Part shown: positions 18,165-27,667 of the stretch, in pieces
Layout: the number at the start of each line of letters is the position of its first letter
Position numbering within the stretch: the first letter of the stretch is position 1
Assembly: GCA_937766455.1 (NCBI GenBank)
Contig: CALLXD010000016.1
Location: forward strand, 62,001 to 126,000
DNA from: Vicinamibacterales bacterium
GTDB taxonomy: Bacteria; Acidobacteriota; Vicinamibacteria; Vicinamibacterales; UBA8438
Reading direction: 5' to 3'
Length of the DNA: 64,000 bases
Position numbers and translations under genes: made by a program
Notes under the pieces: model-generated
Seen by the model: only the letters and a program-made list of their open reading frames with translations
Told to the model about the DNA's origin: nothing
Databases searched by the model: none

Positions 18165-19547
18165 TCAGGCCAGCGTCCGAAGCAGTTCGAGAAGCTGTTC
18201 GTCGTGTTCCGGCGCGACGGTCCGTAGGTCTACCAGCACCCGGTCGTCTTCGATCCGCGTGATGACGGGTGGACGTCGCTGGCGAAGCCGCCGTTGGAGC
18301 CAGGATGCGGAACGCCCTCTGGCGGTGAGACGAACCAGGCGGGTCGGGATCTCCGAGCCAGGCGCTCCCCCACCGCCCACCGTCGAGACTCCCGCGATCA
18401 CGTCAGGCTCGAATAGCGGGTGTCCGGACAGATTGTCAGCGAGCGCTGTGGCCCGGCGTGCAACCACCTCGACCGTGGCGTGAAGCATGCGAGCCACCGG
18501 TACCGTCGCCTCGGCGCGTCCGCGCGCATACTCGAGCAACGTCGCTTCAAGTGCCGCATAGGTCATCTTGTCGACGCGGAGCGCGCGCATCAGCGGGTGG
18601 CTGCGGATACGCGTCACGAGGGCCTGGTCCCCCACGATGATGCCCGCTTGAGGACCACCCAGTAGCTTGTCTCCGCTGAAGCAGCAGACAGAGGCGCCGG
18701 CCGCGACGCTGGCGGCCACCAGCGGTTCTCCGATGCCGGCCACCGCCTGCGCGTGCAGCAGGTTACCGCTGCCCAGGTCTTCGACGACCGGGATCGCAAA
18801 TCGTCGACCAAGTGCGACCAGGTCGTCGAGCGCCGGCCGCTCCGTAAATCCCTCGATCCGAAAATTTGACGGGTGCACGCGGAGGATGACCGCCGTGCGG
18901 TCGCTGATCGCGGCGGCATAGTCCGCGGTGCGGGTCTTGTTGGTGGTACCGACCTCTCGGACGTCGGCACCGGATAGGCGCATGACGTCAGGAATCCGGA
19001 AGCCGCCACCGATCTCGACGAGTTCGCCGCGTGACACGATCGCTTCGCGTCCGCTCGCGAGTGCCGCGAGGATCAGCAACACGGCCGCGGCATTGTTGTT
19101 GACCACGGCAGCGGCTGGCGCGCCGGTGACCTGGGCCAGCAGCCGCTCCGCGTGCACGCTCCGGGAACCGCGCTGTCCCTCGGCCAGGTCGTACTCGAGG
19201 TTGGTGTAGCCGGCCGCCACGTCGGCGACGCGCCGGGCTGCAGCCGCGGCTAGCGGAGCGCGTCCCAGATTCGTATGGACGATGACGCCTGTCGCGTTGA
19301 TCACTGGTACCAAGGAGGGGGCAAACGCGAGCTCGAGGCGTCGCGCGGTCCTTCGCTCGATTACCTGGGCTGCGTCTTCACGGTCGCCAGCCGGAGGCGT
19401 GGGACCGCCGAGTTCCTGGCGGAGCGTGTCGGTGACGGCTCTGACCGCGGCCAGGACCGCGGAGGAGCCGTATTCGGCCTCCAGGCCAGAGAGACCCGTT
19501 CGCTGCAACAGTTCGTCGATAGACGGAAGGATGCGGGGTGTCGTCAT
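18165..19547 (-). CDS. selA: L-seryl-tRNA(Sec) selenium transferase
   Basis: A 460-residue PLP enzyme that converts Ser-tRNA(Sec) to selenocysteinyl-tRNA using selenophosphate. The PLP lysine is in CFSGDKLLGGPQAG. Other family blocks are INATGVIVHTNLGRAPL and ELVEIGGGFRIPDV. Its presence implies the genome decodes UGA as selenocysteine, though selB, selC and selD are not in this window. An IS630 copy sits 17 bases beyond its stop and leaves the gene intact. The start has no clear Shine-Dalgarno. Confidence 0.94.
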   Translation of the reverse strand: MTTPRILPSIDELLQRTGLSGLEAEYGSSAVLAAVRAVTDTLRQELGGPTPPAGDREDAAQVIERRTARRLELAFAPSLVPVINATGVIVHTNLGRAPLAAAAARRVADVAAGYTNLEYDLAEGQRGSRSVHAERLLAQVTGAPAAAVVNNNAAAVLLILAALASGREAIVSRGELVEIGGGFRIPDVMRLSGADVREVGTTNKTRTADYAAAISDRTAVILRVHPSNFRIEGFTERPALDDLVALGRRFAIPVVEDLGSGNLLHAQAVAGIGEPLVAASVAAGASVCCFSGDKLLGGPQAGIIVGDQALVTRIRSHPLMRALRVDKMTYAALEATLLEYARGRAEATVPVARMLHATVEVVARRATALADNLSGHPLFEPDVIAGVSTVGGGGAPGSEIPTRLVRLTARGRSASWLQRRLRQRRPPVITRIEDDRVLVDLRTVAPEHDEQLLELLRTLA

Positions 19548-19697
19548 GGCTTACGGGTGGGGGGCGACACGGCGACTCCTTGTGGACTGGTCGAGCAGCC
19601 CGGGACTGGCCGGAAGCCAATCCGCTGGTGCTCCCGAGAGGCGACTCGTCTTGCCGCGTCGCGGCGGTTCAGGATACCATCACGTCGCCCACGACCC

Positions 19698-20150
19698 ATG
19701 AGCAAGTCTTCCGGCCCTCCAGTAGACACATCGCAGGACGACGGCGGCGCGTTGAACTATCGACCGTCCGACCGATTCTGGCCGTACGCCGACGTGTCCG
19801 AAGAGCCGAGCAGCGCTGAACTCGCACGCCTCGACCCTGACCTGCGGAAGATCCTGCTTGGAGATAGCGCCGACCGTCCGTTTTCCGTGACCCTCGTCTT
19901 CCCTGTGTTCGAGGGGCCACACTTCGAGCGGGCGGTCGAGTTGGCGCGGGCATCCACTGAGTATCGGTCCACCGGGACCGGACTCGCGTTGCGGCATCGC
20001 GCCAGATTTGTGCCGAGTCAGGCATTGGACCTCCGCACGTTGTTCGAGTTGGTCGGGCCGGTGGAGTCCTGCGAGGTGTTGATCGACGATCGGCCGGTGC
20101 CGTACGCGCGTGAGCTGTGGCTCCCGCTCTTCTGGTTTCTGATTCGATGA
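19698..20150 (+). CDS. Conserved-looking hypothetical protein
   Basis: About 150 residues from the ATG at 19698; the track ORF extends further upstream, antisense to selA, and that part is not credible. It opens with a polar disordered stretch (to about residue 25), then SDRFWPYADV, an acidic loop, and a VTLVFPVFEGPHFERAVEL segment suggestive of an alpha/beta fold, ending in a hydrophobic WLPLFWFLIR. No family was recognised. The stop overlaps the next start (ATGATG), so the two genes are probably translated together. Confidence 0.6.
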   Translation: MSKSSGPPVDTSQDDGGALNYRPSDRFWPYADVSEEPSSAELARLDPDLRKILLGDSADRPFSVTLVFPVFEGPHFERAVELARASTEYRSTGTGLALRHRARFVPSQALDLRTLFELVGPVESCEVLIDDRPVPYARELWLPLFWFLIR

Positions 20151-20476
20151 TGGCCCGCCGGTTAGGGGAAGACGAGACGCCTTCGCGGCTTTCAGACAGC
20201 GAGAGTGACTTGCGCAGGCTGCAGGCGGATATGGAGCGTCTGGAAAAGGAATACCAGCTGTTCTTTGCCGACCAGCGGCAACGTCCACCGAATGCTTTGC
20301 GGTTGAGTGTGGAACGATTGGTTCGACGCTTGGACCTCGCGTCTATGCAGAGCTCCAGTGATCGTTTCCGCCTGGAGACGCTTCAGCATCGGTTTCGGAC
20401 ATTTACGAACCTGTGGGACCGAGGGGTACGCGCCCGTGAAGAGGGCCGCCCTGGGCCGTTCTCCAGGTCGACCTGA
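20147..20476 (+). CDS. Hypothetical coiled-coil protein
   Basis: About 109 residues, highly charged and helical. Residues 20-45 form a coiled-coil candidate (ESDLRRLQADMERLEKEY), followed by a Pro-Pro break and a second Arg-rich helix pair (LSVERLVRRLDL, LQHRFRTFTNLWDR). It overlaps the preceding unknown gene by four bases and ends 67 bases before purH. No function can be assigned; the Arg-rich helices might bind nucleic acid, but that is speculative. Confidence 0.55.
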   Translation: MMARRLGEDETPSRLSDSESDLRRLQADMERLEKEYQLFFADQRQRPPNALRLSVERLVRRLDLASMQSSSDRFRLETLQHRFRTFTNLWDRGVRAREEGRPGPFSRST

Positions 20477-20543
20477 CCACTGATTGGTCGTCGCCGACGT
20501 GAACACCGGCGGCGCCGGATATTACCGAGAGAGGGCGAGCGAG

Positions 20544-22145
20544 ATGCGAGCACTGTTGAGCGTGTCGGATAAATCGAATCTGGTGGACTTCGCCCGTGGT
20601 CTGCTGTCGCGAGGCTACGAGCTCGTGTCGACCGGAGGCACGGCCCGGGCCCTGGCGGACGCGGGGCTCTCGGTGACCGCGGTGTCGTCCGTGACCGGAT
20701 TTCCCGAGATGATGGATGGACGGGTCAAGACGCTGCACCCCGCCGTGCACGGGGGGATTCTGGCGCGCCGGGATCGGCCCGATGACCTGCAGGCGATCGC
20801 CGACCAAGGCATCAGCCCGATCGACGTTGTTGTGGTGAACCTGTACCCGTTCGCCCGCGCGGCCGCCGACCCCAGCACGACCGTGCCAGCGCTCATCGAA
20901 GAGATCGACATCGGTGGGCCGACGCTCATTCGGGCTGCCGCGAAGAATTTCCGGCACGTGCTCGTGGTCGTGGATCCTGCCGACTACGACGGCGCGATGG
21001 CGCAGCTCGACCAGTCGGAGGGGCCCTCAGACGGTTTCCGTCTGTCGTTGGCGGCCAAGGCGTTTGCGCACACGCGGTCCTACGATGGCACCATCGCCGA
21101 GACCCTGTCTGGGGTTGAGGTGACCGATGGCGCGTTCTCGCGTGGTACGGCGCGTGCCGACCTCACGCCGGAGTCATTGGACCTGCAGGTCCAACGCCAG
21201 CGGGTGCTGCGGTATGGTGAGAATCCTCATCAAACTGCCGCGCTCTACGCCGACGGGGCCCTGGGGTTTGGCGGCGCGGATGTTGTGCAAGGCAAGGCGC
21301 TGTCATTTACCAATTTGCTGGACCTCGACGCCGCGGCCCGTTTGAGCACGGAATTCCAGGAGCCGGCCGCCGTGGTTGTCAAACACATGAACCCCTGCGG
21401 CGTTGCGACGGCCGCGACGCTGCACGACGCCTATGTGGCCGCCCGCGAGGTCGACCCGCTGTCGGCGTTCGGGGGCATCGTCGGCCTCAACCGACCGATC
21501 GATCGGGACACGGCCACCGCCATCACATCGACATTCATCGAGGCGGTTGTTGCGCCGGACGCGGATGCGGAAGCGCGTGCAGTGTTTGCCACGAAGAAGA
21601 ACCTCCGGCTGGTGTTGGTGGACTGCGGCGCCGGGGCGACTGACCCCCGGATGAACCGCGAAGTGCGGTCGATCCTCGGTGCGATCCTGGTGCAGGAATA
21701 CGACCGGGTGGTCGAGGCGGCCGAACCTTGGGGTGGAAAGGCATGGAGCGATGGCGCGGAGGATTTTCGCGTCGTGACCTCCCGCCAGCCCACCGCTGAA
21801 GAGTGGGCGTCCCTTCGTTTGGCGTGGCGCGTATGCGCACACGTGAAGTCGAACGCCGTGGTGTTCGCGACAGCGGACCGGTTGGCGGCGATTGGGGCCG
21901 GCCAGACGAGTCGGGTCGACGCCGTCAAGGTGGCGACCATGAAAGCCACCACGGACCTGACCGGCACCGCCGCCGCGTCGGATGCGTTCTTCCCGTTTCG
22001 CGACGGTCTGGACGCGATCGCTGCCGCGGGTGCCAGCGCGGTGGCTCAGCCCGGAGGATCGGTCCGGGACGAGGAAGTGATCAACGCGGCGAATGAACAC
22101 GGCATCGCGATGGTATTTACAGCCCGCCGCCACTTCCGTCACTAA
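20544..22145 (+). CDS. purH: Bifunctional AICAR formyltransferase / IMP cyclohydrolase
   Basis: A 533-residue enzyme for the last two steps of purine synthesis. I chose the ATG of [13 protein letters not shown], which matches the family start; the track adds 20 upstream residues. The N-terminal IMP cyclohydrolase (MGS fold) shows STGGTARAL and [15 protein letters not shown]. The C-terminal formyltransferase shows KHMNPCGVA and KSNAVVFA. Length is normal. A long inverted repeat follows the stop directly. Confidence 0.96.
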   Translation: MRALLSVSDKSNLVDFARGLLSRGYELVSTGGTARALADAGLSVTAVSSVTGFPEMMDGRVKTLHPAVHGGILARRDRPDDLQAIADQGISPIDVVVVNLYPFARAAADPSTTVPALIEEIDIGGPTLIRAAAKNFRHVLVVVDPADYDGAMAQLDQSEGPSDGFRLSLAAKAFAHTRSYDGTIAETLSGVEVTDGAFSRGTARADLTPESLDLQVQRQRVLRYGENPHQTAALYADGALGFGGADVVQGKALSFTNLLDLDAAARLSTEFQEPAAVVVKHMNPCGVATAATLHDAYVAAREVDPLSAFGGIVGLNRPIDRDTATAITSTFIEAVVAPDADAEARAVFATKKNLRLVLVDCGAGATDPRMNREVRSILGAILVQEYDRVVEAAEPWGGKAWSDGAEDFRVVTSRQPTAEEWASLRLAWRVCAHVKSNAVVFATADRLAAIGAGQTSRVDAVKVATMKATTDLTGTAAASDAFFPFRDGLDAIAAAGASAVAQPGGSVRDEEVINAANEHGIAMVFTARRHFRH

Positions 22146-22252
22146 GTCTGTCGCGGCGAGGTGTTCGTCTGGCGGCGTTGCTTCCTCGGTCGCAGCCCGC
22201 CCGGCTGCTCCCTCGTCGCGCCTGGCCAGACGAACACCTCGCCACGACAGAC
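22146..22252. repeat. 27-28 bp inverted repeat with nested hairpin, directly after purH
   Basis: Arms at 22146-22172 and 22226-22252 are complementary at 26 of 27 positions, with one more pair inside. The 51-base loop holds a second perfect hairpin, GCAGCC-CGCCC-GGCTGC. No T-run follows, so it is not a classic terminator. It could act as a transcript-end or mRNA-stabilising structure for purH, or be one copy of a dispersed palindromic element. The rest of the gap to 22422 holds a small GGGGC-TGT-GCCCC hairpin and nothing else recognised. Confidence 0.8.
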
Positions 22253-22422
22253 CTGGCTTCGATTCCTCAGGTGGGGCTGTGCCCCTCGCCCCCCGGATTA
22301 GCCAGGTGGACGCCCAGCACGAGAACCGACCTCCGACATGTTGAGTCTCCCGCGGCCGAGTGGCTGGGAGCGTTCGCCAATCACATCCAGTTGGGACAGC
22401 CTGTGGGTGCGAAGAGCCGGGC

Positions 22423-23622
22423 CTATGGTGAGCGCTTGATCTGGGCGGGCGGCGAGTGAGCGGGGGAGCCGTATGCGGCCGCCGCTGGTAGTGTGATCAG
22501 TACCAGGAACAGCATCAGGAACTCAGAATCGCCGAAGTTGTATTCGAACATCCCACCGGTGAGCATGCCCGCGACAGCCGCCAGCCCGGCGGCCGCCAAT
22601 GCGCGGCTGGCAGGGGTGCGCATCCTCCGAAACAGGTCGAGTATCGCCATGCCCAGGAACAGCAGCCAGGCCCCGAGGGTGGGCAGCCCACGCTCGGCCG
22701 CGATCTGCAGAGGGACGTTGTGTAGATGCGGGTTCTCGTCCTGCACGGCGCCGGGGTCTCGATACTCCGCGTACACCTCTTTGACCATGTCCGGGCCGAC
22801 ACCAGTGAATGGGTAGTCGCCGATTATCCGGAGCCCAGACCGACTCATCGCGAAGCGGTCACGCACGGTCGGGTCCTCCATGTCGAAGCTCGAATAGAGA
22901 CGAGCCGTGATCTGCGGGGGGGCGACGACCACGAAGAGTGCCGCGGCCATCGGCGCCACCACCACCAGGCGAAAGTCCCTTAGCACGCACAGCACGACGA
23001 TTGCCGCCGCCGCGCCGATCATGTAGCTCCGGGTCAGGGTGACCGCCAGCGCCGCCAGGAGGGCTGGCAAGACCAGCAGCGACCATACGCGCTCGCGGCG
23101 GTCGAAAAGGGCCCGTGCTCCGGCGAGGGCAATCACCAACGTGAGCAACCCGGAGTACGTCATGTAGTGCCCCATGGAGCCGGTGGGGCGTTGACCGAGG
23201 TTGTCGTACTCCAGGATGCCGTATTGCACGACACCAAGAACCGCGGTCGCAGCGCCGGCCGTCACAATCACCGTGGCGACTGTTTGGGCGCGTTGGCCCC
23301 GTGCGAACCGAAAGACCACCGGGACGACAAGGAACAGGAGGACCTCTTTGGCATCAATGAGGCTGGCGGGGGGGTCGAGTGAGAACGCGACCGACACCAT
23401 GGTGAGCGCGGCGTAGAGGATGAGCGCGGCGACAAAGGGAGGGGCATGCGGTCGCTCTCGTTGCGTGACGAGCACGGCAACCCAACAGCCAAGCGTGATG
23501 GTCAGCAGTATCTGTGAGGCGGCGATCGACACCGGCAGCGCGGCGACGAAGGCCAGCAGCGCATACAGGCCAGCGGTCTCCAACGTGGAGCTGCCGTCAT
23601 CGGCATCCGGCAGGAGACTCAT
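22423..23622 (-). CDS. O-antigen ligase / polymerase-like membrane protein
   Basis: A 399-residue protein with about ten to twelve transmembrane segments. The large periplasmic loop carries the Wzy_C-type signature: FTGVGPDMVKEVY, then HLHNVPLQIAAERGLP. Such proteins polymerise or transfer lipid-linked glycans at the periplasmic face. It might work with the polysaccharide genes at the start of the window, 17 kb away. Whether it is a ligase or a polymerase cannot be told from sequence. Confidence 0.78.
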   Translation of the reverse strand: MSLLPDADDGSSTLETAGLYALLAFVAALPVSIAASQILLTITLGCWVAVLVTQRERPHAPPFVAALILYAALTMVSVAFSLDPPASLIDAKEVLLFLVVPVVFRFARGQRAQTVATVIVTAGAATAVLGVVQYGILEYDNLGQRPTGSMGHYMTYSGLLTLVIALAGARALFDRRERVWSLLVLPALLAALAVTLTRSYMIGAAAAIVVLCVLRDFRLVVVAPMAAALFVVVAPPQITARLYSSFDMEDPTVRDRFAMSRSGLRIIGDYPFTGVGPDMVKEVYAEYRDPGAVQDENPHLHNVPLQIAAERGLPTLGAWLLFLGMAILDLFRRMRTPASRALAAAGLAAVAGMLTGGMFEYNFGDSEFLMLFLVLITLPAAAAYGSPAHSPPAQIKRSP

Positions 23623-23732
23623 AGCCGCAGTGTGTTGTCGCTAGTCGAAGTGTGGGGCGCGCGAGTCGCGCGAATGCTGGTATCTCGGGCCGTCTGTCGG
23701 GCTACGCCGCGCGGCGGCCCGGCCGGTCTGCG

Positions 23733-23903
23733 TCACGGTTCGATCGTCGCCTCATCGATGAGCATGACTGGGATGTCGTCCTTGATCGGATAGACCCGGT
23801 GGCAGGTGGCGCACTTCAGCGCCGCATCGTCATGCACCAGGACGACCGGGGTCTTGCACTCGGGGCAGGCAAGGATGCTTAGAAGCTCGGCGTCAACGCC
23901 CAT
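23733..23903 (-). CDS. Trm112-family small zinc protein
   Basis: A 56-residue protein with ACPECK and CATCHRVYPI cysteine pairs, followed by DDIPVMLIDEA, the standard layout of bacterial Trm112/YcaR-like proteins. The ATG at 23903 has GGAGGAG six bases upstream, so it is preferred over the TTG at 23918 in the ORF track. Trm112 proteins activate methyltransferases in eukaryotes and archaea; bacterial versions are poorly understood. It is divergent from the TPR gene. Confidence 0.85.
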   Translation of the reverse strand: MGVDAELLSILACPECKTPVVLVHDDAALKCATCHRVYPIKDDIPVMLIDEATIEP

Positions 23904-23933
23904 GGGGTTCTCCTCCAACTTGGACAGGGCAAA

Positions 23934-23961
23934 ACTATACCAGACTGCTCCGGGTTGTCCC
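23934..23961 (-). promoter_or_regulatory. Possible promoter for the Trm112-like gene
   Basis: On the minus strand TATAGT (-10) is preceded at 16 bases by GGGACA, which keeps the ACA half of the -35 consensus. The position, about 30 bases before the start codon, is suitable. By-eye call. Confidence 0.3.
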
Positions 23962-23991
23962 GTGTCCTCTCCTGTGGAACAATCTGGCTCT

Positions 23992-25845
23992 ATGCGGGTT
24001 ATGGTCTGTTGCCTCTCTACGGTCGGCGTCTTCGCCCTGGGAGCGTCGGTACACGCGCAGGCGGTCGAGTCTGGTCAGCCCTCCACCGAGGAGCGGGCCG
24101 AGGCCTATCACGCGTTTATCGAGGGGCGCTCGCACGAGAGCGCGGGTGATACCGATGCCGCGGTGGCCTCCTACACGCGGGCGGCCCAACTCGACCCGAC
24201 GGCGTCAGATATCTGGGCGGAACTGGCCGGCCTCTACGCTCGGCGGAGCGAGGCGGAGCTGGCCATCGAGGCCGCCACAGCGGCCCTTGAGCGTGAACCG
24301 GACAACCTTGAAGCACATCGGATCCTCGGACTCGTGTACGCCGCAAGAGTGGGAGCCCGCACTGGCGGCGATGAAGCGGACCTCGACCGCGCCATCGAAC
24401 ATCTCGAACGCGCTCGGAAACCTCTCTCGCCGGACCCGGCCCTGTACCTCACGCTGGGCCGTTTGTATCTCACGACAGAGAACCCGGACCAGGCGATTGC
24501 AATCCTGACCGAGGTCATCGAGGCCGAGCCACAGTTCGCTGATGCCCTCGCGTTGTTGGCCCAGGCCCACGAGAGCAAGGGCGATTGGGACGAGGCGTCC
24601 GCGGTCTACGAGCGCGCGGTCCTTGTCGGACCCCAGCGGGCGCGATATCGGCGGCAACTCGCCAACGCGCTGATCAACGCGGACCAGCCGCAGCGTGCGC
24701 TTGAGGTGTTGCGGGACCTGGTCGGGTTCCGGCCCGACGATGCCGCCGCCTGGTTTACCCTGTCTGGACTGGAATTCCAACAGCGGAATCCCGGGGAGGC
24801 GGAGCGGGCCGTTCGACGAGTGATCGAGCTCGAGCCCGAGGGGCTACGCGGGCCGTACTTGCTGACCCAGATCCTTGCCGCCCAGAGTCGGTATCAGGAA
24901 TTGACCGAGGTGCTCGGTCCGATTATCGAGCGGGCCGCTCTGGCCAACGTCGACCCCAACCAGGTAGCGAGCCTGTTGCAGCGGCTGGGCGCGGCCCATG
25001 AGCAACTTGGTGACCATGACGCTGCGATTCGGGCGTTGAGTTCAGCCCGCGACCTCAGCCCATCGGATCTCGGAGTCCAGGCCCAATTGGCCCAGACCTA
25101 CATCGCGGCCCAGCGTTTCGACGAGGCGGGAGAGGTTGTCGACCAGGCAAAACTCCAGCGCCCGGACAATCTGATGTTGTCGCGACTGGAAGCGATGACC
25201 CTGTCGGCGCAAGGTGAAGTTGGTGACGCGGTGGAAGTGCTGAAGGGCGCGCTCGAACAGCACCAAGAGCAGCCGGCGGCGCATGTGGCCCTCGCAAACC
25301 TCTATAGCGAGCACGACCAGGTCGACGATGCGGTGGAGGTATTGCGGGACGCGGAGACGCAGTTTCCGAACAATACGCAGGTCCTGTTTCAGTTGGGTGC
25401 CGTCCTCGAGCGCGGGCAGCGCTACCCGCAGGCTGAGGCGGCATTTCGGCGGGTCCTGGAGCGCGAGCCGGACGACGCGCAGACCTTGAACTATCTGGGC
25501 TACATGCTGGCAGAACGAAACGAGCGTCTGGACGAGTCGGTTGAGCTGATCCAGCGCGCGCTTGAGCTCGATCCGGACAACGGGTCCTACTTGGACAGTC
25601 TCGGGTGGGCGTATTTCAAGAAAGATGAACTGGACCTGGCCGAAACCGCCCTGCGGCGAGCCGGAGACCAGCTGTTGCGCAACTCGGTCGTGCAGGATCA
25701 TCTGGCGGACCTCCTCTTCAAAATCGAACGGTATGCCGAAGCCGTCACGGCCTGGGAGCGTGCGCTCGCCGGAGACCGTGACGGGGTGGACGTGTCCGGG
25801 ATCGAGCGAAAGCTGGGCGACGCGCGTGCGCGTCTGCGTCGCTGA
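23992..25845 (+). CDS. Secreted tetratricopeptide-repeat protein
   Basis: A 617-residue protein with a signal peptide cleaved near VHAQA, followed by at least twelve tandem 34-residue TPR units recognisable by A-x-x-x-Y/L and the terminal P of each repeat (for example AVASYTRAAQLDP, AAFRRVLEREP, LIQRALELDP). The ORF-track start at 23806 runs antisense through the Trm112 gene, so the internal ATG is used. It is a scaffold, probably periplasmic, and lies just before the LolB-like lipoprotein gene, which suggests a role in envelope lipoprotein handling. Confidence 0.85.
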   Translation: MRVMVCCLSTVGVFALGASVHAQAVESGQPSTEERAEAYHAFIEGRSHESAGDTDAAVASYTRAAQLDPTASDIWAELAGLYARRSEAELAIEAATAALEREPDNLEAHRILGLVYAARVGARTGGDEADLDRAIEHLERARKPLSPDPALYLTLGRLYLTTENPDQAIAILTEVIEAEPQFADALALLAQAHESKGDWDEASAVYERAVLVGPQRARYRRQLANALINADQPQRALEVLRDLVGFRPDDAAAWFTLSGLEFQQRNPGEAERAVRRVIELEPEGLRGPYLLTQILAAQSRYQELTEVLGPIIERAALANVDPNQVASLLQRLGAAHEQLGDHDAAIRALSSARDLSPSDLGVQAQLAQTYIAAQRFDEAGEVVDQAKLQRPDNLMLSRLEAMTLSAQGEVGDAVEVLKGALEQHQEQPAAHVALANLYSEHDQVDDAVEVLRDAETQFPNNTQVLFQLGAVLERGQRYPQAEAAFRRVLEREPDDAQTLNYLGYMLAERNERLDESVELIQRALELDPDNGSYLDSLGWAYFKKDELDLAETALRRAGDQLLRNSVVQDHLADLLFKIERYAEAVTAWERALAGDRDGVDVSGIERKLGDARARLRR

Positions 25846-25885
25846 CCTTCGGCGCCGCGCCCACGGCCACGAGTCGTGGCGACCG

Positions 25886-26728
25886 ATGGCCTGTCTGCGT
25901 GTTCTCTCCCTCGTTGTCCTCCTGCCAGTCCTCTGTGCCGGCTGTGCAAGTAGCCGACTCCGGCTTCCGGACGGGCCGGGTACGCCAGTCCTCGACTTCA
26001 TGCCGCTGTTCGATGCCGCGGTCGCCCAATGTGACCAGATACAGCATGTCGATGCCCTGATCCGGCTTCGCGGGCGGGGGGGCGGCATTGGCTTGAATAC
26101 CCGTGTCCGCGTGCGGGCCGGGCTGTCGGCGCCGGGGTCGGTGCGGCTCGAAGGGATGGCGCCATTTGGCGGGCCGGTGTTTGTGTTAGTGGCTCAGCCT
26201 GGCGAGGCGACACTGTGGCTGACCCGAGACAAACGGGTGGTGCGAGACGTGCCGGCCGAAGACATGTTGGAGAGTCTCGTCGGCGTGTCGTTGAGTCCTG
26301 CCGCGTTGCGGTCGGTGCTGACAGGTTGTCTGGTCGCCGATCGACGGCCGATGACGGCGCGCGCCATTGGCGACTGGGTCGCCGTTGATCTTGCCGGTGG
26401 AGCCGTCGCATATCTGGAGCGCATTGACGGCGCATACCGCCTGACCGCTGGGAGTCGCGACGGGTTGGCGATTTACTACGACCAGTTTCTGGGTGGGCTC
26501 CCTCGGGAGGTGCGCGTGATCTCCCAGACGGGAGCGGACGCTGATTCCGAGCCTCAGACGGATCTCACCGCATCGCTTTCGCAGGTCAATACGAACGTCG
26601 CGCTGCCGGCGTCTGCGTTCGACATCGACATCCCGCCAGACGTTATACCCATGACGCTACGGGAACTGCGCGGGGCCGGGCCGCTAGACGCGCCAGTCGA
26701 GCCATCCACGTCCTCGGATTCACGATGA
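25886..26728 (+). CDS. LolB-like outer-membrane lipoprotein
   Basis: A 280-residue lipoprotein. The signal ends in LCAGC, with the lipidated Cys at about residue 19. The remainder has alternating strands (GLNTRVRVRAGL, GSVRLEGMAPFGGPVFVL) like the LolB/LolA lipocalin-like half-barrel. Order lolB-ispE-prs is well known from gammaproteobacteria, and the same order here supports the call, though sequence similarity by eye is weak. Such proteins receive lipoproteins at the outer membrane. The stop overlaps ispE (ATGA). Confidence 0.6.
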   Translation: MACLRVLSLVVLLPVLCAGCASSRLRLPDGPGTPVLDFMPLFDAAVAQCDQIQHVDALIRLRGRGGGIGLNTRVRVRAGLSAPGSVRLEGMAPFGGPVFVLVAQPGEATLWLTRDKRVVRDVPAEDMLESLVGVSLSPAALRSVLTGCLVADRRPMTARAIGDWVAVDLAGGAVAYLERIDGAYRLTAGSRDGLAIYYDQFLGGLPREVRVISQTGADADSEPQTDLTASLSQVNTNVALPASAFDIDIPPDVIPMTLRELRGAGPLDAPVEPSTSSDSR

Positions 26729-27623
26729 CCGTCGGACCGCTTCGGGTGCGGGCGTATGCCAAGATCAATCTCGATCTTCGGGTTGGGCCGCGCGGTGGCG
26801 ACGGCTACCACCAGCTGACGACCGTCCTGCAATCCGTCTTGCTTCACGACACCGTGACCCTCCGGGCGGTTGACGGCCCCTGTCGAGTCCGTTGCGCCAC
26901 GGAGGGCGTCCCTCTCGATCGGGCCAACCTGGTCTGGGTCGCCGCTGCGGCGTTGTGGAGCGCGATCGGGCGACGCGGTGAGCCTGGGGGGGCCGAGGTC
27001 ACGATCGCCAAGCGCATCCCGGCGGAGGCCGGCCTGGGTGGCGGTACGTCGGATGCGGTGTCCGCGCTGGCAGCGCTGTCGCGCATCTGGGGTGTGTCGC
27101 CGTCTCCACAGTGTCTCCGAGAGGTAGCGGCCGAAGTGGGCGCAGACGGACCGTTCTTCCTGGTTGGTGGTACTGCGCTTGGGGTGGGACGGGGGGATGC
27201 CGTCTATCCGCTGGCGGAGATCGCACCGCAATGGACGCTGATTGTCACGCCCGCGCGGGGGGTGCCGACGGCCCTCGCGTACGAGTGGTTGGACCGTGAC
27301 ATCGACGCATCAGCCACGCGAGTGCGGGCGCGCGGCGGGCGTCCCCTTTTGCCGGTCCAACGCTGGATTGGACCGCGTTGACGAACGACCTCGAGCGGCC
27401 GGTCACGCGACGGCGCCCTGAAATCGGTGAGGCCACGCGGGCATTGCGCCGCCACGGCGCCGTCGTGGCGGCGATGACCGGAAGCGGGTCGGCCGTGTTC
27501 GGTCTGTTCACGAGTCGGGCCCGTGCCAGTCGCGCGGCTGGCGCGATTGCGCGACCAGATTGGCAGGTGATCGTGACGCGGACCATCGACCGAGGAGCGA
27601 TCGCTCGGGACTCGCGGACGTGA
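26725..27623 (+). pseudogene. ispE: 4-diphosphocytidyl-2-C-methylerythritol kinase, frameshifted in this sequence
   Basis: The first 218 codons hold the GHMP-kinase start (RAYAKINLDLRVG) and the ATP loop AEAGLGGGTSDA. The frame then breaks, and the C-terminal GHMP domain (TNDLERPV, AAMTGSGSAVFGLF) continues in the -1 frame from about 27345. The break lies at or near the homopolymer run CCCCTTTT, where one missing base would restore the frame. The joined protein (about 300 residues) has normal length. IspE is essential in the MEP isoprenoid route, and ispD/ispF are intact nearby, so a sequencing error is more likely than a true pseudogene. Confidence 0.85.
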
Positions 27624-27638
27624 CGCGGCACTGCGCGC

Positions 27639-27667
27639 TTGCTCGCCCAGCCTCACCAGGATAAAAT
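27639..27667 (+). promoter_or_regulatory. Candidate promoter for tRNA-Gln and prs
   Basis: TTGCTC and TAAAAT are separated by 17 bases in the gap after ispE. It faces the tRNA 143 bases downstream. This is the best promoter-like pair in the 186-base gap. Confidence 0.45.

Noticed and set aside
22093-22459. ORFs across the inverted repeat after purH
   Set aside because: They read through a palindrome and the purH end; the translation is low complexity.
27330-27380. Programmed -1 frameshift in ispE at CCCCTTTT
   Set aside because: The zero-frame codons are CCC CTT TTG, which is not the X-XXY-YYZ phase, and no downstream pseudoknot was seen. A sequence error is simpler.
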